Of a stretch of 64,000 bases of DNA, positions 42,451 through 53,722 are shown one piece after another. Numbering within the stretch: position 1 is the first letter of the stretch; each line of letters starts with the position of its first letter. The position numbers and the translations under genes are program-made. Origin of the DNA: Unio delphinus (lineage: Eukaryota; Mollusca; Bivalvia; Unionida; Unionidae); NCBI GenBank assembly GCA_029339505.1, contig JAQISU010000119.1, positions 1,099,001-1,163,000 on the forward strand, written 5' to 3'. The notes under the pieces were generated by a model. The model was not told the DNA's origin. It was given only the letters and a program-made list of their open reading frames with translations, and made no database searches.

Positions 42451-42456
42451 GTAGAC
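42402..42456. other. Centre of the A2 palindrome
   Basis: GTCTAC, a 43-nt loop, GTAGAC. The intact A4 gene has the same GTCTAC (63088-63093), 43 nt and GTAGAC (63137-63142). Outside these six bases A4 is not palindromic while A2 is, for 5.8 kb each way. This is what fold-back priming at a 6-bp inverted repeat would leave. Confidence 0.9.
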
Positions 42457-42558
42457 GAAAAACTAGCGTCGATGGCTTTGCCATCATTGATAACTCCCGA
42501 CCAAAGCAATATTGCAAATATGATAGCAGGGAGTGGTTTTAAAAAACTACGTCGATGA
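42408..42558 (+). pseudogene. Core-like gene 3' end (A2, right arm)
   Basis: Mirror of the left fragment: SAEMPARVSKIINNAVDEKL through FKKLRR. The first two thirds of the gene are absent. Confidence 0.85.
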
Positions 42559-42574
42559 AAATCGTTTACGATTT
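42559..42574 (+). promoter_or_regulatory. Palindromic motif upstream of capsid gene (A2, right arm)
   Basis: AAATCGTTTACGATTT 30 bp before the capsid ATG; same motif and spacing at 63245. Confidence 0.5.
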
Positions 42575-42604
42575 CACGATTTAGACTCTGATAAATAGAA
42601 TAAA

Positions 42605-44017
42605 ATGTTCAAAAAGTCATCTGATCCAGTGTTTGATATAGACGCCCCAGTTGGCAAGGATGATTCTGTACGCGATTATCAATATTACGCCTATCATGCA
42701 ATAGACTCAAATAGTCGATCGCGAATTGAACTTCAAGTCCATGATAGCAGCAAGTATTTTCTACCTGCTGAAGCGTTTATCGAAGTAGAAGGTGAACTTG
42801 TAACAGCTGCTGATACTCCTGCTGTACCAGCACCGTATCCAGCTGGTACTCAAGTCGGTTTTGTCAATAATGGTATTATGGCGTTATTTGAGAGTGCAAG
42901 ATATCTCATCGATGGAAAAGAAATCGAGTCGATAGATCGCGATGTTGATGTGGCTACAACAATAATCGGGTTAGCGAGATATTCTGATGATTATACAAGA
43001 TCGGCGGGACCTTCTATGATGTTTGCAAAGGATGGTAAGAATACCGCTGGAGGAAATCAATTTGTTGTAAGACGACCAAAGAATAATGCTGGCACTGCTA
43101 ATATTGATGCCGAAGATATGATTATAAACGACGATCCTAACTTCAATCTAGGAGCTGCAACACGTATGTCAATGTTGCAAGGAGCGCGTAAATCATTTTC
43201 ATGTGCGATTCCACTGCATCACATATTTGGATTCTGTAGAAACGTCCGAAAAGTTATCTACGGGGCGAAGCATACAGTAGCGCTTGTACGAAAGGGGGAT
43301 GATAATGACGCAATTTGGAGGATTCCAGCAGACAATGCAAATCCCAATGCTGATGCCGGTAAAGTCAAATTAACAAAAATATCATTGTGGATGCCAATGT
43401 TGACTCCAGCAATCACCGCAGAAGGACGATTACTATCATTTATGGATCAAGGAGGAAAATCATTACTAATTTGGTTAACCGTGAGTACAGATGTTAAACA
43501 ATCAAATCTGAACGGGTTATTCACGTGGAATCTAGCATCAAAACAAGGTGTTTCTGCGCCACGTCATATATTTGTAGTGTTACAGGATGACGCACGAGTT
43601 GGCAATCAACTCTCCAGCCATATGATATTTGATCCATTAGGTGTTAAAGACGTCTCACTTAGAATAAACGGTCAGCAGGAACCATCTGAAGATGTACAAC
43701 TTAATTACACAGAAAATCATATTGCTCGCGTGTATCATAGATTGTTGTCGTTTATGGCACGCGATCAAAATGTTGATACTGGTCTACAAATATCACAATA
43801 CGACTTTAAGAATCTGTATCCGATCTATTACTTTTCGCTGGAACATCTCGATTTAACAAGACAGTCTGTCGTTGATATACACTTTAGAGCTAATGTGACT
43901 CGTGGTGCTATCGCTAATTATAGAGCGGTTGCTGTCATTCTCAGCGATAAATCAATGCTACTCGAAGGTGTTGGAGGAAGAATGAGAGTGGTAGATGCCC
44001 CAGTAGAAAATCTTTGA
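42605..44017 (+). CDS. Major capsid protein, intact (A2, right arm)
   Basis: A 470-aa open capsid gene, same family as 1123-2544. The FVNNGIMALFESARYLIDGK block and C-terminal region are conserved. It differs from the left arm by a few residues, for example Ile for Ser in SLL(I/S)WLT. After the stop, A2 has a hairpin GAAAATCTTTGATTGATTTTC missing from A1. Confidence 0.88.
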   Translation: MFKKSSDPVFDIDAPVGKDDSVRDYQYYAYHAIDSNSRSRIELQVHDSSKYFLPAEAFIEVEGELVTAADTPAVPAPYPAGTQVGFVNNGIMALFESARYLIDGKEIESIDRDVDVATTIIGLARYSDDYTRSAGPSMMFAKDGKNTAGGNQFVVRRPKNNAGTANIDAEDMIINDDPNFNLGAATRMSMLQGARKSFSCAIPLHHIFGFCRNVRKVIYGAKHTVALVRKGDDNDAIWRIPADNANPNADAGKVKLTKISLWMPMLTPAITAEGRLLSFMDQGGKSLLIWLTVSTDVKQSNLNGLFTWNLASKQGVSAPRHIFVVLQDDARVGNQLSSHMIFDPLGVKDVSLRINGQQEPSEDVQLNYTENHIARVYHRLLSFMARDQNVDTGLQISQYDFKNLYPIYYFSLEHLDLTRQSVVDIHFRANVTRGAIANYRAVAVILSDKSMLLEGVGGRMRVVDAPVENL

Positions 44018-44077
44018 TTGATTTTCTCGATTTTTCATTGAAATTGTAAACGATTTAGAATCAATCTATTATGTATA

Positions 44078-44542
44078 ATGTCATATAGTGTTATTAGTGT
44101 TGCGTTAACTCCTGGTCAAATCAAAAAATTGCAATCAGAATCGGCTAAAAAATGCGGAACCACAATCACGTTGAAACCGAGTCAAATGACTGGTGGTGCA
44201 AATAAATTATCGCTGACAACTCGTCAAGTAAAACGTTTCAATGATGCACTTGTAGCAAAAAAAGGGGTTCAGATTACTCTTTCTGCGGCTGCTATCAAAA
44301 ATATGATTAAAACAGGCGGTATATTTCCATTGTTAGCTGCAATACCAGCATTGATTGCAGCAGCAGCCCCAGCGGTGGCTAAAGCAGCGGCGTTAGGAGC
44401 CGTTGGTACTGCAGCAGGAATGGCACTAAAAAAGGCAACTGGACAAGGATATAAAAAAAAGGGAAAGGGTCTAAGACTACCAGGAACCCCGTATTCGTGG
44501 TACAGCGGAAAGGGTCTAAGACTACCAGGAACCCCGTATTGA
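44078..44542 (+). CDS. pX/pVI-like hydrophobic minor virion protein (A2, right arm)
   Basis: A 154-aa mirror copy of the gene at 40311-40775, intact, two C-terminal repeat units. Differences from the left arm are single substitutions (Asn/Lys in GGA(N/K)KLSL). Confidence 0.6.
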   Translation: MSYSVISVALTPGQIKKLQSESAKKCGTTITLKPSQMTGGANKLSLTTRQVKRFNDALVAKKGVQITLSAAAIKNMIKTGGIFPLLAAIPALIAAAAPAVAKAAALGAVGTAAGMALKKATGQGYKKKGKGLRLPGTPYSWYSGKGLRLPGTPY

Positions 44543-44622
44543 TGGTACAGCGGGAGATCCGTTCACGGATCAGGCCTGAGACTAGGACCGGTTTATTAAT
44601 TGAGGAATCTTGGATGGTTCCA

Positions 44623-45078
44623 ATGTCCAATTTTGATTTAATGGATGCTGCTAAAAAACTAGCGATTAAAAATTTCAGAGGTGTTTTTATGAAGGATCAA
44701 TTACCACATCAACCAAACAAAACTGAAACAGGTATTATTAATCTCGATAACAGCACCGGACCTGGTACTCACTGGGTTGCATACGCTATTGATCCACGTG
44801 GGATTGTCTATTTTGATTTATATGGATTAGCCCCGCCAAAAGAGTTTATGCGTTATATAAAAACCCTTCCAATGAAGACTTGGTATTCTACGCTACCAAC
44901 ACAACAAATGAATGACCCACCAATATGTGGCAGCGAAGTATTAAATGTCCTTAACGCTATTTCTAACTCCTTGAGTAACCCAAGCGGAAAACCACCTCAT
45001 ATTGTCGTAAATGAATACACTAGTAATCGCTGGCGAAAATCGAAGATTTTTCAACGAAGTCGTCAACAAAGATTTTAG
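44623..45078 (+). CDS. Adenain-like cysteine protease, intact (A2, right arm)
   Basis: A 151-aa protease with His50, Asp65 and Cys102 in place; Ser after Asp65 is replaced by Leu (YFDLYG), unlike A1 and the left arm. The C-terminus differs from A1 because a ~39-nt segment with palindrome AAAATCGAAGATTTT is inserted (about 45028-45066). Confidence 0.83.
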   Translation: MSNFDLMDAAKKLAIKNFRGVFMKDQLPHQPNKTETGIINLDNSTGPGTHWVAYAIDPRGIVYFDLYGLAPPKEFMRYIKTLPMKTWYSTLPTQQMNDPPICGSEVLNVLNAISNSLSNPSGKPPHIVVNEYTSNRWRKSKIFQRSRQQRF

Positions 45079-45100
45079 AGAGAGAGAGTTTTACAATAAT

Positions 45101-45928
45101 ATGATTGATATTTGGGGAAGACCTCTGAAACCTAAACCCGATGACACTGCAACCGGTGATATAGAAAAAAAAGTTAAAGATGAAAACGCTGAGACGTTAA
45201 ATTTAACAAGTGTTGACCCGAACGAAATAGTTGTATTTCAAGATCGTCAGGGTAAATTGAAAACTAGTGATGTGTCGTTGAATGATATTTTAACACGACA
45301 ACGAAACGCAATCGAGGATACTATCGCGTTATTTTCGGATCAGGGTAAACTCAAACCGGGTGTACTTATTTCGACGATTACAGATAGATTGAAAACTCTC
45401 AACGATTCTGCATTGGAACTAGCAGTACTTCAATCTAAAACCGAAGAACACATAAAACAGTTTACCTCATTTCGTAGAAATATCATTGATAAATTTATTG
45501 GAACTACATTCGATAAAATTGAACTAAAACTCCCTGATATTAAAAAATCCATCGATGAGACGAAAATCTTCATCGAAGCCATCAAAAATGATTTTTCGAG
45601 GATGATAACAGTCATTGAAAAAACAAAAATCCCTCATGACAGAACCAACAATGTAGTATACACAATCCAACACGGATCATTTGAGTGGACACCTACAAAC
45701 AACAAATTAGATATCACTGCAACCGTTAAGGGTATTTATCGATTAACAATAGTGAGAACGACTCAATTTAATATTTCATCGTCGAGTTCATCCGGGGTCA
45801 ATAATACGATTTCAACGATCATCGACAAGAATACAACTGAACAGTTCACGTTAATAGCTACTGATAAAAATTTGGTTAGGGTTTCAACAACATGGTATGT
45901 GGAATTCGTAGCAGATTTAAGTAAATAA
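45101..45928 (+). CDS. Fibre-like protein, intact (A2, right arm)
   Basis: A 275-aa protein from MIDIWGRPLKPKPDD. Tail (about 1-40), helical region with heptad-like spacing (about 60-180) and a Thr/Ser/Val-rich beta-like C-terminal domain (about 185-275, HGSFEWTPTNNKLDITATVK onward). The layout is that of a trimeric attachment fibre, but this is inferred from architecture only. This copy shows the uninterrupted insertion site of element B at about 45653-45658. Confidence 0.55.
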   Translation: MIDIWGRPLKPKPDDTATGDIEKKVKDENAETLNLTSVDPNEIVVFQDRQGKLKTSDVSLNDILTRQRNAIEDTIALFSDQGKLKPGVLISTITDRLKTLNDSALELAVLQSKTEEHIKQFTSFRRNIIDKFIGTTFDKIELKLPDIKKSIDETKIFIEAIKNDFSRMITVIEKTKIPHDRTNNVVYTIQHGSFEWTPTNNKLDITATVKGIYRLTIVRTTQFNISSSSSSGVNNTISTIIDKNTTEQFTLIATDKNLVRVSTTWYVEFVADLSK

Positions 45929-45942
45929 CTAAATTGAAAAGA

Positions 45943-45980
45943 AAATCCTTCGGATTTCACAATTGAAAACGCTAGCGTTT
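45943..45980. repeat. Pair of palindromes between fibre and membrane genes (A2, right arm)
   Basis: AAATCCTTCGGATTT (45943-45957) and AAACGCTAGCGTTT (45967-45980) stand side by side, mirroring 18641-18678. Confidence 0.85.
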
Positions 45981-45991
45981 TTAAAATAAAA

Positions 45992-46537
45992 ATGATTTCA
46001 TCAACGCAATGTCGCTATGATCAGGTCAGAGAATATCAGACTAGACTCAAAACCCTCGCCGAGGAGTATCAAATAAAAATAAAAAAATACCGACGAAGAA
46101 TCACCGCAATCGATATTACTATGTACTCGGTGTCAAGCGTTCTCGCTGGCGCCGGAATAATACTTGCATCGGTTACAATGATTGCCCCGGTCGTAGTTCC
46201 AATTTGCATTTCTGCGGTGGCTACAATCGCGGGTATATCAACCGGGATAACAAAAAGGATATCATCATGCAGCCAACGCAAACTGCAGGATTACTTAATT
46301 CAATTTCATATTGCATCAACCGCGTACTCGCAATTATCATTGATGATATCATCGTCACTCGATAATACGATTATATCAGATAGTGAATTCTCAGCGATGG
46401 TCAGTATTTTTGATTCCACGATATCGAAATTAGAGCGACAACATGAATATAATAACAATGACAACACCGATGGAATTGGAAAACACGAACCCGAAAACCA
46501 AAATGATCTCAATAACATCAACCATACCAGATTGTGA
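45992..46537 (+). CDS. Membrane protein with hydrophobic hairpin (A2, right arm)
   Basis: A 181-aa mirror copy of 18084-18629, identical in sequence. Two adjacent hydrophobic segments suggest a membrane hairpin. The tandem duplication at its 3' end is also present here. Confidence 0.55.
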   Translation: MISSTQCRYDQVREYQTRLKTLAEEYQIKIKKYRRRITAIDITMYSVSSVLAGAGIILASVTMIAPVVVPICISAVATIAGISTGITKRISSCSQRKLQDYLIQFHIASTAYSQLSLMISSSLDNTIISDSEFSAMVSIFDSTISKLERQHEYNNNDNTDGIGKHEPENQNDLNNINHTRL

Positions 46538-46608
46538 GTTCTCAGTGATGGTCAGTATTTATGATTCCGCGGTGTCAAAATTAGAGCGACAACAACAGTA
46601 TAGCGACG

Positions 46609-47975
46609 ATGACAACACCGATGGAATTACTTCAACGAATAGTGGAGAACACGAACCCAGTACAAACAAGTATGATATCAATAACATCAACGAAACCCGA
46701 GTTTAGTGTGAATTTCCCTAGCCCAGTTCCCGTGAAGGAGATAGCGCTAGCAAAACTGCGAGTGTATCACAGTTGGCCTAATATCAGATCAAAATCATTT
46801 GGTGGTCAACAACCGAATAATTCAATGGTGTTCGCGAATAAGAATAAAGAAGACGGGACTCCAGACTGGAACGTCGTTTCAATACCAACAGGGTCATATC
46901 AAATTGAACAAATCAATGCTGAATTGCAACGTAGAATAAAATCGATTACTGGAAAAGAGTCAAAAATAGCTATAACGGTTCATGAGCCAACACTATCATC
47001 TGCCATTGAAATAAGCACAGAAGGATATGTCGTAGATATATATCAGAGTTCTATTAGAACCATACTAGGATGGCCTGAATTACCACCCGGGGGAAAAACC
47101 GTTGGAATACCCGAACCACAAAAAACTGATTATATCACCGACAGGATAAAACCTGATAATCCAATAAAGAGTTATGAAGAGTATAGTATAGCTATAGATT
47201 TTTTTGGGTTAGGATACGAACATAGGGCGGAGGGTGGACCATTGCAGGGACATTATTTTGTTGACGAACCTAAAATCGTTAAAAATTTCAAAGCAATGAA
47301 TAATGATTTTTCACTGTTGTTAATATCTCTTAAATCCGGCTCTCTCACCCGAGATGAATTTATCAGTGTTGTAGAAACATGTAACAAAATCATCGACGAT
47401 ATGGAAAAATTTAATTTACGAATTATTCAAGAGGTATTAGATGACGATAATCCCACATCGAGAACAACATTTGCAATAGACTATAAAATCCCCGTCAAAG
47501 ATATTCCGACATTCAAACTACCAGGATATAATGTACCGGAACTAAAAAACTTCTCAGCGACACCATCGATGTTGGTTTTAAAATAATTCATGATGCATGG
47601 AAAAAAACAGCATCACAGGAAATAAAAATCCTCAAACATAATAATGACCCAGACGGTGGCGGCAGACATATCGCTCCATTCAACGTGAATATATCCTCAG
47701 TGATTGCGCTCAATTTAGTATGCGATGTTATTGAAGGAAGCTATCAAATTAATCTCGAACGATCAAATCAAGCTCAGCAAGGATATATTCTATACTCATT
47801 TGCACCAATAACCCCTCCAGGATTTTTAATAATTGAGTCTCCGGTTAATCCTGTCTATATGCGGTGTCATAATGATTCGCTAACCAGAATTAATTTCAAA
47901 CTCACTGACCAGTCCAATAATCTGATTGATCTACAAGAGGAGGTGTTAGCGATTAGTCTATTTGTAAAGTCCTAA
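46609..47975 (+). pseudogene. Penton-like gene, frameshifted (A2, right arm)
   Basis: Mirror of the intact gene at 16645-18012. A run of A has six bases here (47544-47549) and seven in the left arm, which ends the first frame at 47586 after 325 codons; the remainder (from about 47550) stays readable in another frame. Confidence 0.88.
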
Positions 47976-48021
47976 AAGAATTTTCATCGTAAAAAAATTA
48001 TTAACTCAGAACTGAAAGTTC

Positions 48022-48265
48022 AGCAGCAGAGAGGGTGAATGACAACATGTTGCGACCAAAATTAATTAAAAAATCGTAAAAGTCTCCGTTTTCATTTTTT
48101 TAGTTAAAATGAGATTTCGTAGGGAAGGCTCGTTAAAATTTCAATCAATTTTTTGTCTAAAAACGTATTTTTTTTTGGTTAAAATGAGATCGTAGGAAGG
48201 CTCGTTTTAAGATTTCAATCAAAATTTTGTCTCAAAACGTTGTAGGGTTCACCCTCTCTGCTGCT
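48022..48265. repeat. Terminal inverted repeat, right end of A2
   Basis: A 244-bp unit, mirror of 16355-16597, ending CACCCTCTCTGCTGCT. Flanked by TATATAGATAGATAG of the host repeat. Confidence 0.9.
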
Positions 48266-48540
48266 TATATAGATAGATAGATAGATATATACAAGTTTAA
48301 TCATGCAAATGAAGCTGAAAATGTTTCACAATATTCTGTTCAAAAGGCTAGTAAATATTAGCTTTAGTTTCAGAGTGCTTACTGTACAAACCATCCCGGC
48401 GTAACTGAATGACCATCCCACCCCTGCAAAAAATCCTGCCCCCCCCCCCATTGCAAAAAAATCCTTCGGCCGCCTATGGTAGTAATGAAATTATAGATAT
48501 ATTTGTCTTCTTTATTTGAAATGGCTATAATGTAATTTTG
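48266..48540. other. Host spacer
   Basis: Starts with a TATA/GATA microsatellite tail and includes a C-rich run at about 48438. No gene recognised. Confidence 0.5.
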
Positions 48541-48902
48541 TTTGTATTTAGCCTGCTGCACTCCATCCAACATGTCAGAAGTACGCAGTTTTCTAGGCAT
48601 GACAAACGATTTATCCCAAATTGTTGAACAGTCAATGAGCCTATTCGAGCCTTAACCAAACAAAATCAACCATAGTAATGGATTAAAAACACGATAAGGC
48701 GTTTGAAAAACTCAAACTGGATTTAACAAATACCGCAATAATAGAGTATTTCGATCCAAATCAATAAACGCAATTAATTGTAGATGCAATTCCTGTTGGT
48801 CTAGGTGATTTCTTAACTCAGAATATAAAGGTTATTACGTACGCCAGTAGAGCACTTTCAGATGTGGGAAAGCGGTATTCACGGACGGAACGTGAAGCAT
48901 AA
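48541..48902 (+). pseudogene. Ty3/gypsy reverse transcriptase/RNase H remnant
   Basis: Translations contain MSEVRSFLGM and, further on, FEKLKLDLT, IIEYFDPN, LIVDAIPVGLGDFLTQ and ITYASRALSDVGKRYSRTER, the RT thumb to RNase H region of Ty3/gypsy retrotransposons. Several stops and frameshifts. No LTR seen; a fragment of host mobile DNA. Confidence 0.85.
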
Positions 48903-49290
48903 GGTTGGAGTTCATCTGCACCTGTTTTGGTCATATATTTAAGCTAAGCAGTGACTGCAAGACCCTTGAAATCATTTTCAGCAATCCAAAATCACGACCC
49001 TTTACAAGATTTGAGAGATGGCCAGTGTACCAGGCCCCGTGCCCATATGGGTGACGGAGAAGGGTCACGTCCACCCAGAGCAAATAGAGATAACACAACT
49101 CAAATATACGATGAACAAAACCGATAGTAACCCTAACCCTGCAAACAACTAATAGTAACAAATAAACACAGAAATAAAAACATAAATCGGCTGGGCAGGG
49201 AAACCTCGCACCAACACATTTTCTGGAAAGGGTGTCACCTTAAGGACCAACCCAGCCAATGTTGGGAAGGGACGAAGGGTGTCAGCAAAA
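48903..49290. other. Host spacer
   Basis: No convincing coding sequence. Two adjacent CCCTAA units at about 49129 are too few to be telomeric. Confidence 0.4.
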
Positions 49291-49997
49291 TATACCATGC
49301 CTCCGAAGCAGGCAGCAGAAACTCTAATCTACAACTTCATCTGGGGAGATTAAAAATATACACCAACTCTCCAAGCATACTTTTCCAAAACAAGGGACAG
49401 AAGGGGGATTAAACACCCCTGACCTCAGGGCAAGCATTGACTAGTAGCATAGATCGTATACAAAACTTACAACAACGCCCGACACCTATATGGCAAGGCA
49501 TATACATATACTGGCTTGGATTTCTCTTCCAAAACAAACCAGATACATATATAGAAACAGTATGATCACAAAAATATTAAGTCCACCCAAAATTGTTTAT
49601 AAAATAACGAACAGAATCAAACTATACAGAGAAGACAAAGAAATATGGAAACAAACAGGGAAGGAAAATACAGAAATACATATTTATAATAAGACACAAA
49701 CACATGCTTAATAAAGTAGAAATGAACAATCCCAACATTAAATGGGATCAAATATGGAACAAATGGACACAAAGAAAAGACAAACAACAAGCAAGATTAT
49801 TTCTTTATTTATACGATGCGTGGTTGGACATGGGAGAGTGCTTTCAAAAGAAAAATTATAATAGGCATCACCCTGCCCAATATGCAAACGGAGAAGATTT
49901 TTTTAAGACCCACCTAATTCGACAATGCAAAACAAAGGAACCACACAGGAAAGAGATTATAAATAAAATCCAACACGATAGAGTACTACTAAAATAA
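49291..49997 (+). pseudogene. LINE-like reverse transcriptase C-terminal remnant
   Basis: The phrases ETLIYNFIWG and, after a stop, GGLNTPDLRAS resemble the post-RT region of L1-like LINEs, and the following frames (49490-49711, 49704-49997) are Lys/Gln-rich with WDQIWNKWTQ and LYDAWLDMG. Broken by stops. The class is uncertain. Confidence 0.45.
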
Positions 49998-49999
49998 TA

Positions 50000-52900
50000 A
50001 GCATCTCTTATATACTATCAGCATTAATGAACCAAAACTACACACATAAATAATTTACTATATATACAACACGATGCATATGAGGAGAAGAAACATATGG
50101 TTAACAGAAACAACAATAACTTAATGGATACAAACTATTTCTTTATCATTCCACTCCTCTCCCTCTCTACATACACAAATAAAACACTCCTTTTTGTTGA
50201 CAACTCTTAGCCCCTCCCAGCACGTATAACTGGTTAGGACTTTGAAGTGATGCCCTGTTTTTCTAAAGATGTATATCGTGCATGTGTTTCCCTGTTCACC
50301 AATTGGAGTTTGGCTTGTATTGGTGTATATAAGAAAACAATCTAAAGTATTTTGAATTTAGTGGGGTTTTTTTGTGCATGTGTTTCCCTGTTCACCCATT
50401 GGAGTTTGGCTTGTATTGGTGTTTACAAAAACAATATCAAGTATTATGAATTTAGTAGGGTTGATTGTTTGCTCGTCAAATTATATCAGTGTTTATTAAT
50501 CCCATTAGCTTTGGGAGATAAACATACTCCATTCCCTTTCTCAAGGCTGGCCTTGGGCCTGGTTTCTGTATCTTTCTTGTATCTCTCACCCCCACAATCG
50601 CAGAAACGATCTCTAACACCCCAAGACACACCCCATGCCACACCACTACCAACAGACAATGAAGAAGGAATGGAACAAACTAATAACCCGGATGACAGTG
50701 ACTCGGACACAGAACATTTCACTTAAGTCCTCCTAAAAGGCAAACGCGGTAAACAAAAAAAAATAGGTATAAACATATTAAAAGACAAGCAACCTCACCC
50801 AAAGTGAGTGAAATAGCCAAAACGAAATCCGAAAAAATAGAAAACCTAACAAAAACAAATGAGACAAACGATACGGGAAATGAAGAGAAAACCCCCTCTA
50901 ATACTACAAATAATTAACAAAAGGGCTACTAAGGAATCGACCAACGCAATACCACACCTATCTTCTCGATCCGAAAAAGATCAAATAGAACACATGTACA
51001 CTACAAATAATTAACAAAAGGGCTATTAAGGAATCGACCAACGCAATGCCACACCTATCTTCTCGATCAGAACCAGATCAAATAGAACACACGTACACTA
51101 TAAAACAAAACAAACATTTCAAACACGACCAATGAGCCCACGGAGTCACTGCGCAGTAAAGAAACAAAAACAAAAACCAAACGAAATATCCTGGAAAACC
51201 CCAACCTAAATCAAAGAGAACTCAAAATAAATAAATCAACATAGTTATTATATATGAATAATCATACTGTAAATAGTACAAAACTGGAAAACATAACCAA
51301 AAAACCGGAAAACATAACCAAAAAACCGGAAAACATAACCAAAAAAAAAAACAGGAAAACATAACCAAAACACCAAAAAATAAAAAAAACGGAAAAACAT
51401 AACCAAAAACAAACCGGAAAACATAACCAAAAAAACAACTGGAAAACAATATAAAGGAAGACTTAAAACACTATCCCTGCGTATAGGGACTCAACATTAA
51501 AAAGCGAAATCCCTTTACATAAAATAAACAAAACGAACATAATCATATCTAAATAGTATGCAAACAAACTAAACGATAAAACTTAATAAAATTATATATA
51601 TAAATTAAAAATTACTTACAAGCCACGAAGGGATGTCTAAAATGGCTTTGCAACTGACAAAAATACAACAATTCAAATTTTTAAAATCTTTTTGATATTT
51701 GACTCCGCGACACAAAAATTCAAGAAAAGGTACGTATACATAAACATACTTATTCATTTCTCCCTTTCTCACACGATCCCGATAGTAATAACCAGGCACA
51801 CGGAAATCCGAGTCCATGACCACCACACACCGCCCATATGCAAACTCTAATCACAATAGTGAGAACACACATATTTTGAATTGCTATCATACAAAATAGA
51901 AAATAGAATTTGACTCAAACCTAATGGATTACACTAACATGATAATTAAACTGAGAATTATTATTCAAATTGCCTTCTGATCAAGATATGCTAAAGAATC
52001 CTCTTGAATATCCGGATAATTAACCACCAGCAAACCTGACCGTTAAAGCGTACGCCTTCACCACTCATGTATATATTACGGAACAAACCAAAATAAGTGC
52101 CACGGCAACCTAAGCCCAATTAACAGTACCACGGCAACCTAAGCCCAATTAACAGTACCACGGCAACCTAAGCCCAATTAACAGTACCACCGCAACCTAA
52201 GCCTGATTAACAGTACCAAACAACTGCAATGCCCAAGAAGACTGAAAAACAGTGTCATGGTGAAAATGATTCCTATCACATAATTCGAAAATGGTATGCT
52301 AAGGCGTACAGAACACCTCAGATACATAATAACATAGCTCAAAATACACACGCACAAAACACAAATAAAACACACGTAGGCACCTTATTTATTCTAATAT
52401 TTAAATTTATATTTTGGATTAAAATAAAATATTCTAAATTCTATACAGTTGGGTTTATATGAGAAAAACAACTATGACCAATTCGACCTAGTTTTCGGTG
52501 TAAGAACAACGAATGGGGAACTATATAACAAAAGCACTCACCAAACAACACCACACAAGGACAAAGTTAACTCACCAAATAACATCACACACGGAAAAAG
52601 CACTCACCAAATAACACACACACAACCTTAAAAAAAATGACCCGACTTTGTTAGAATTCAACGAGGGTTAAAATGTATTACTACACCTAAGTCGTTATTT
52701 AATAGGACATTTAAAAAAGGGTCAGATTTTAACGTGATACTTTGATCACGGCCGTTGAAAAACGAGGGTAAAAATTTAATACTACACCTGTTTTTCAATA
52801 AAGCACACTAAGCACGTGCTTAGGGCAATCTAACAATAGAACCAATAAAGAATTCATATCAACTGTTTATAATGAAATTAAATTAATACTATAAGACCGT

Positions 52901-53280
52901 CTCGATCTGCATGTATATATTTTAATTATTTTAATCTTTTGATTTTGTTGTTTAGTTTCACATTTTGTAGGAAAGTGAGAAGAAAAACAAATGGGGGTGG
53001 GGGATCCATATTTTCAGTGTCTAGAGACCTGGAAAGATTTAATCTTTCACTGATAGCAGCACTCTTTTACATATGATAAATACATACCTAATGCATAATT
53101 GATTATGTACGTTAAAAGTATTTACAGCATATGTAACGTTGTTTATCGTTTTGTTGTTTGCTGTTTCATACATTATGAAAATAATGTCAGAAATACGTAG
53201 CGTAATTTAGTTGAGATCTATTTAGCATTCCACTATGTGTCATAAAGAATTGTAATACATATGAGCAGTACCTGCAACAT
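50000..53280. other. Host AT-rich region with several tandem repeats, no gene
   Basis: Contains a ~48-bp direct repeat (TGTGTTTCCCTGTTCACC... at ~50283 and ~50380), a ~100-bp direct repeat (~50902 and ~51002), a ~20-bp array with GGAAAACATAACCAAAA (~51285-51440, about seven units) and a ~31-bp array with GCAACCTAAGCCCAATTAAC (~52097-52215, four units). Short open frames here are repeat artefacts. Confidence 0.6.
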
Positions 53281-53305
53281 TCATTCTTGCGGACGTTGTA
53301 AAGAA

Positions 53306-53309
<4 letters not shown>

Positions 53310-53356
<47 letters not shown>

Positions 53357-53665
53357 CGCGCTTTGGATTTTTAATGTAGCTTTAACAATTTTGACAGTCA
53401 TATCGCTACAATGTCTGCAGTGTGGCAGTTTATAGTGATGTCTAGCAATGGGGCATATACCGCAGACATGAAGCATGATGTCCTACCTTGTCACATTATC
53501 TTGACACCAGGCCGACGAGTCATGACACTAACCTCTTAATGCTAAATGCCATGCTAGGCAGCTACACGTACCATTCTTATATGTCTTTTCATGACTCGGC
53601 CATCGAACCCACGACCTCCCGCATTCGAGGCGGGCGCTCTAACCACTAGGTCACTGGAGCGGTCA
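53310..53665 (-). mobile_element. tRNA-headed SINE, second copy
   Basis: On minus: box A-like TGACCTAGTGGTTAGAGCG, box B GGGTTCGATG, then the same body as 14242-14566, ending in a long (CG)n/(CA)n tail at 53310-53361. No clear target duplication found. Confidence 0.8.
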
Positions 53666-53722
53666 TAAATAATTGAACTATCAATGTTCCGCAACAGAGA
53701 TTAGATTTATAATATCAATCTT

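Larger units (their letters stand above)
16355..48265. mobile_element. Element A2: palindromic (snap-back) A genome with B nested in it
   Basis: Both arms run TIR, penton-like, membrane, fibre-like, protease, pX-like, capsid, and the last part of the core-like gene, in mirror order about a centre at 42429. A base at x in the right arm corresponds to 84858-x in the left, until the 20,229-bp element B is met. Arms are about 5.84 kb and near identical. The joint has a 43-nt loop flanked by GTCTAC (42402-42407) and GTAGAC (42451-42456). Polymerase, integrase and ATPase are absent, so A2 could not move alone. Each arm has private mutations. Confidence 0.9.

Noticed and set aside
16355..48265. A2 as two independent head-to-head insertions
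   Set aside because: Two insertions would each have two TIRs and flanking host DNA between them; here the join lies inside a gene at an exact 43-nt loop.
49125..49140. Telomere-like CCCTAA units
   Set aside because: Only two units, in a region of broken retroelements.
51222..51449. Hydrophobic Phe/Tyr-rich open frame on minus
   Set aside because: Product of a ~20-bp tandem array of AACATAACCAAAA type.
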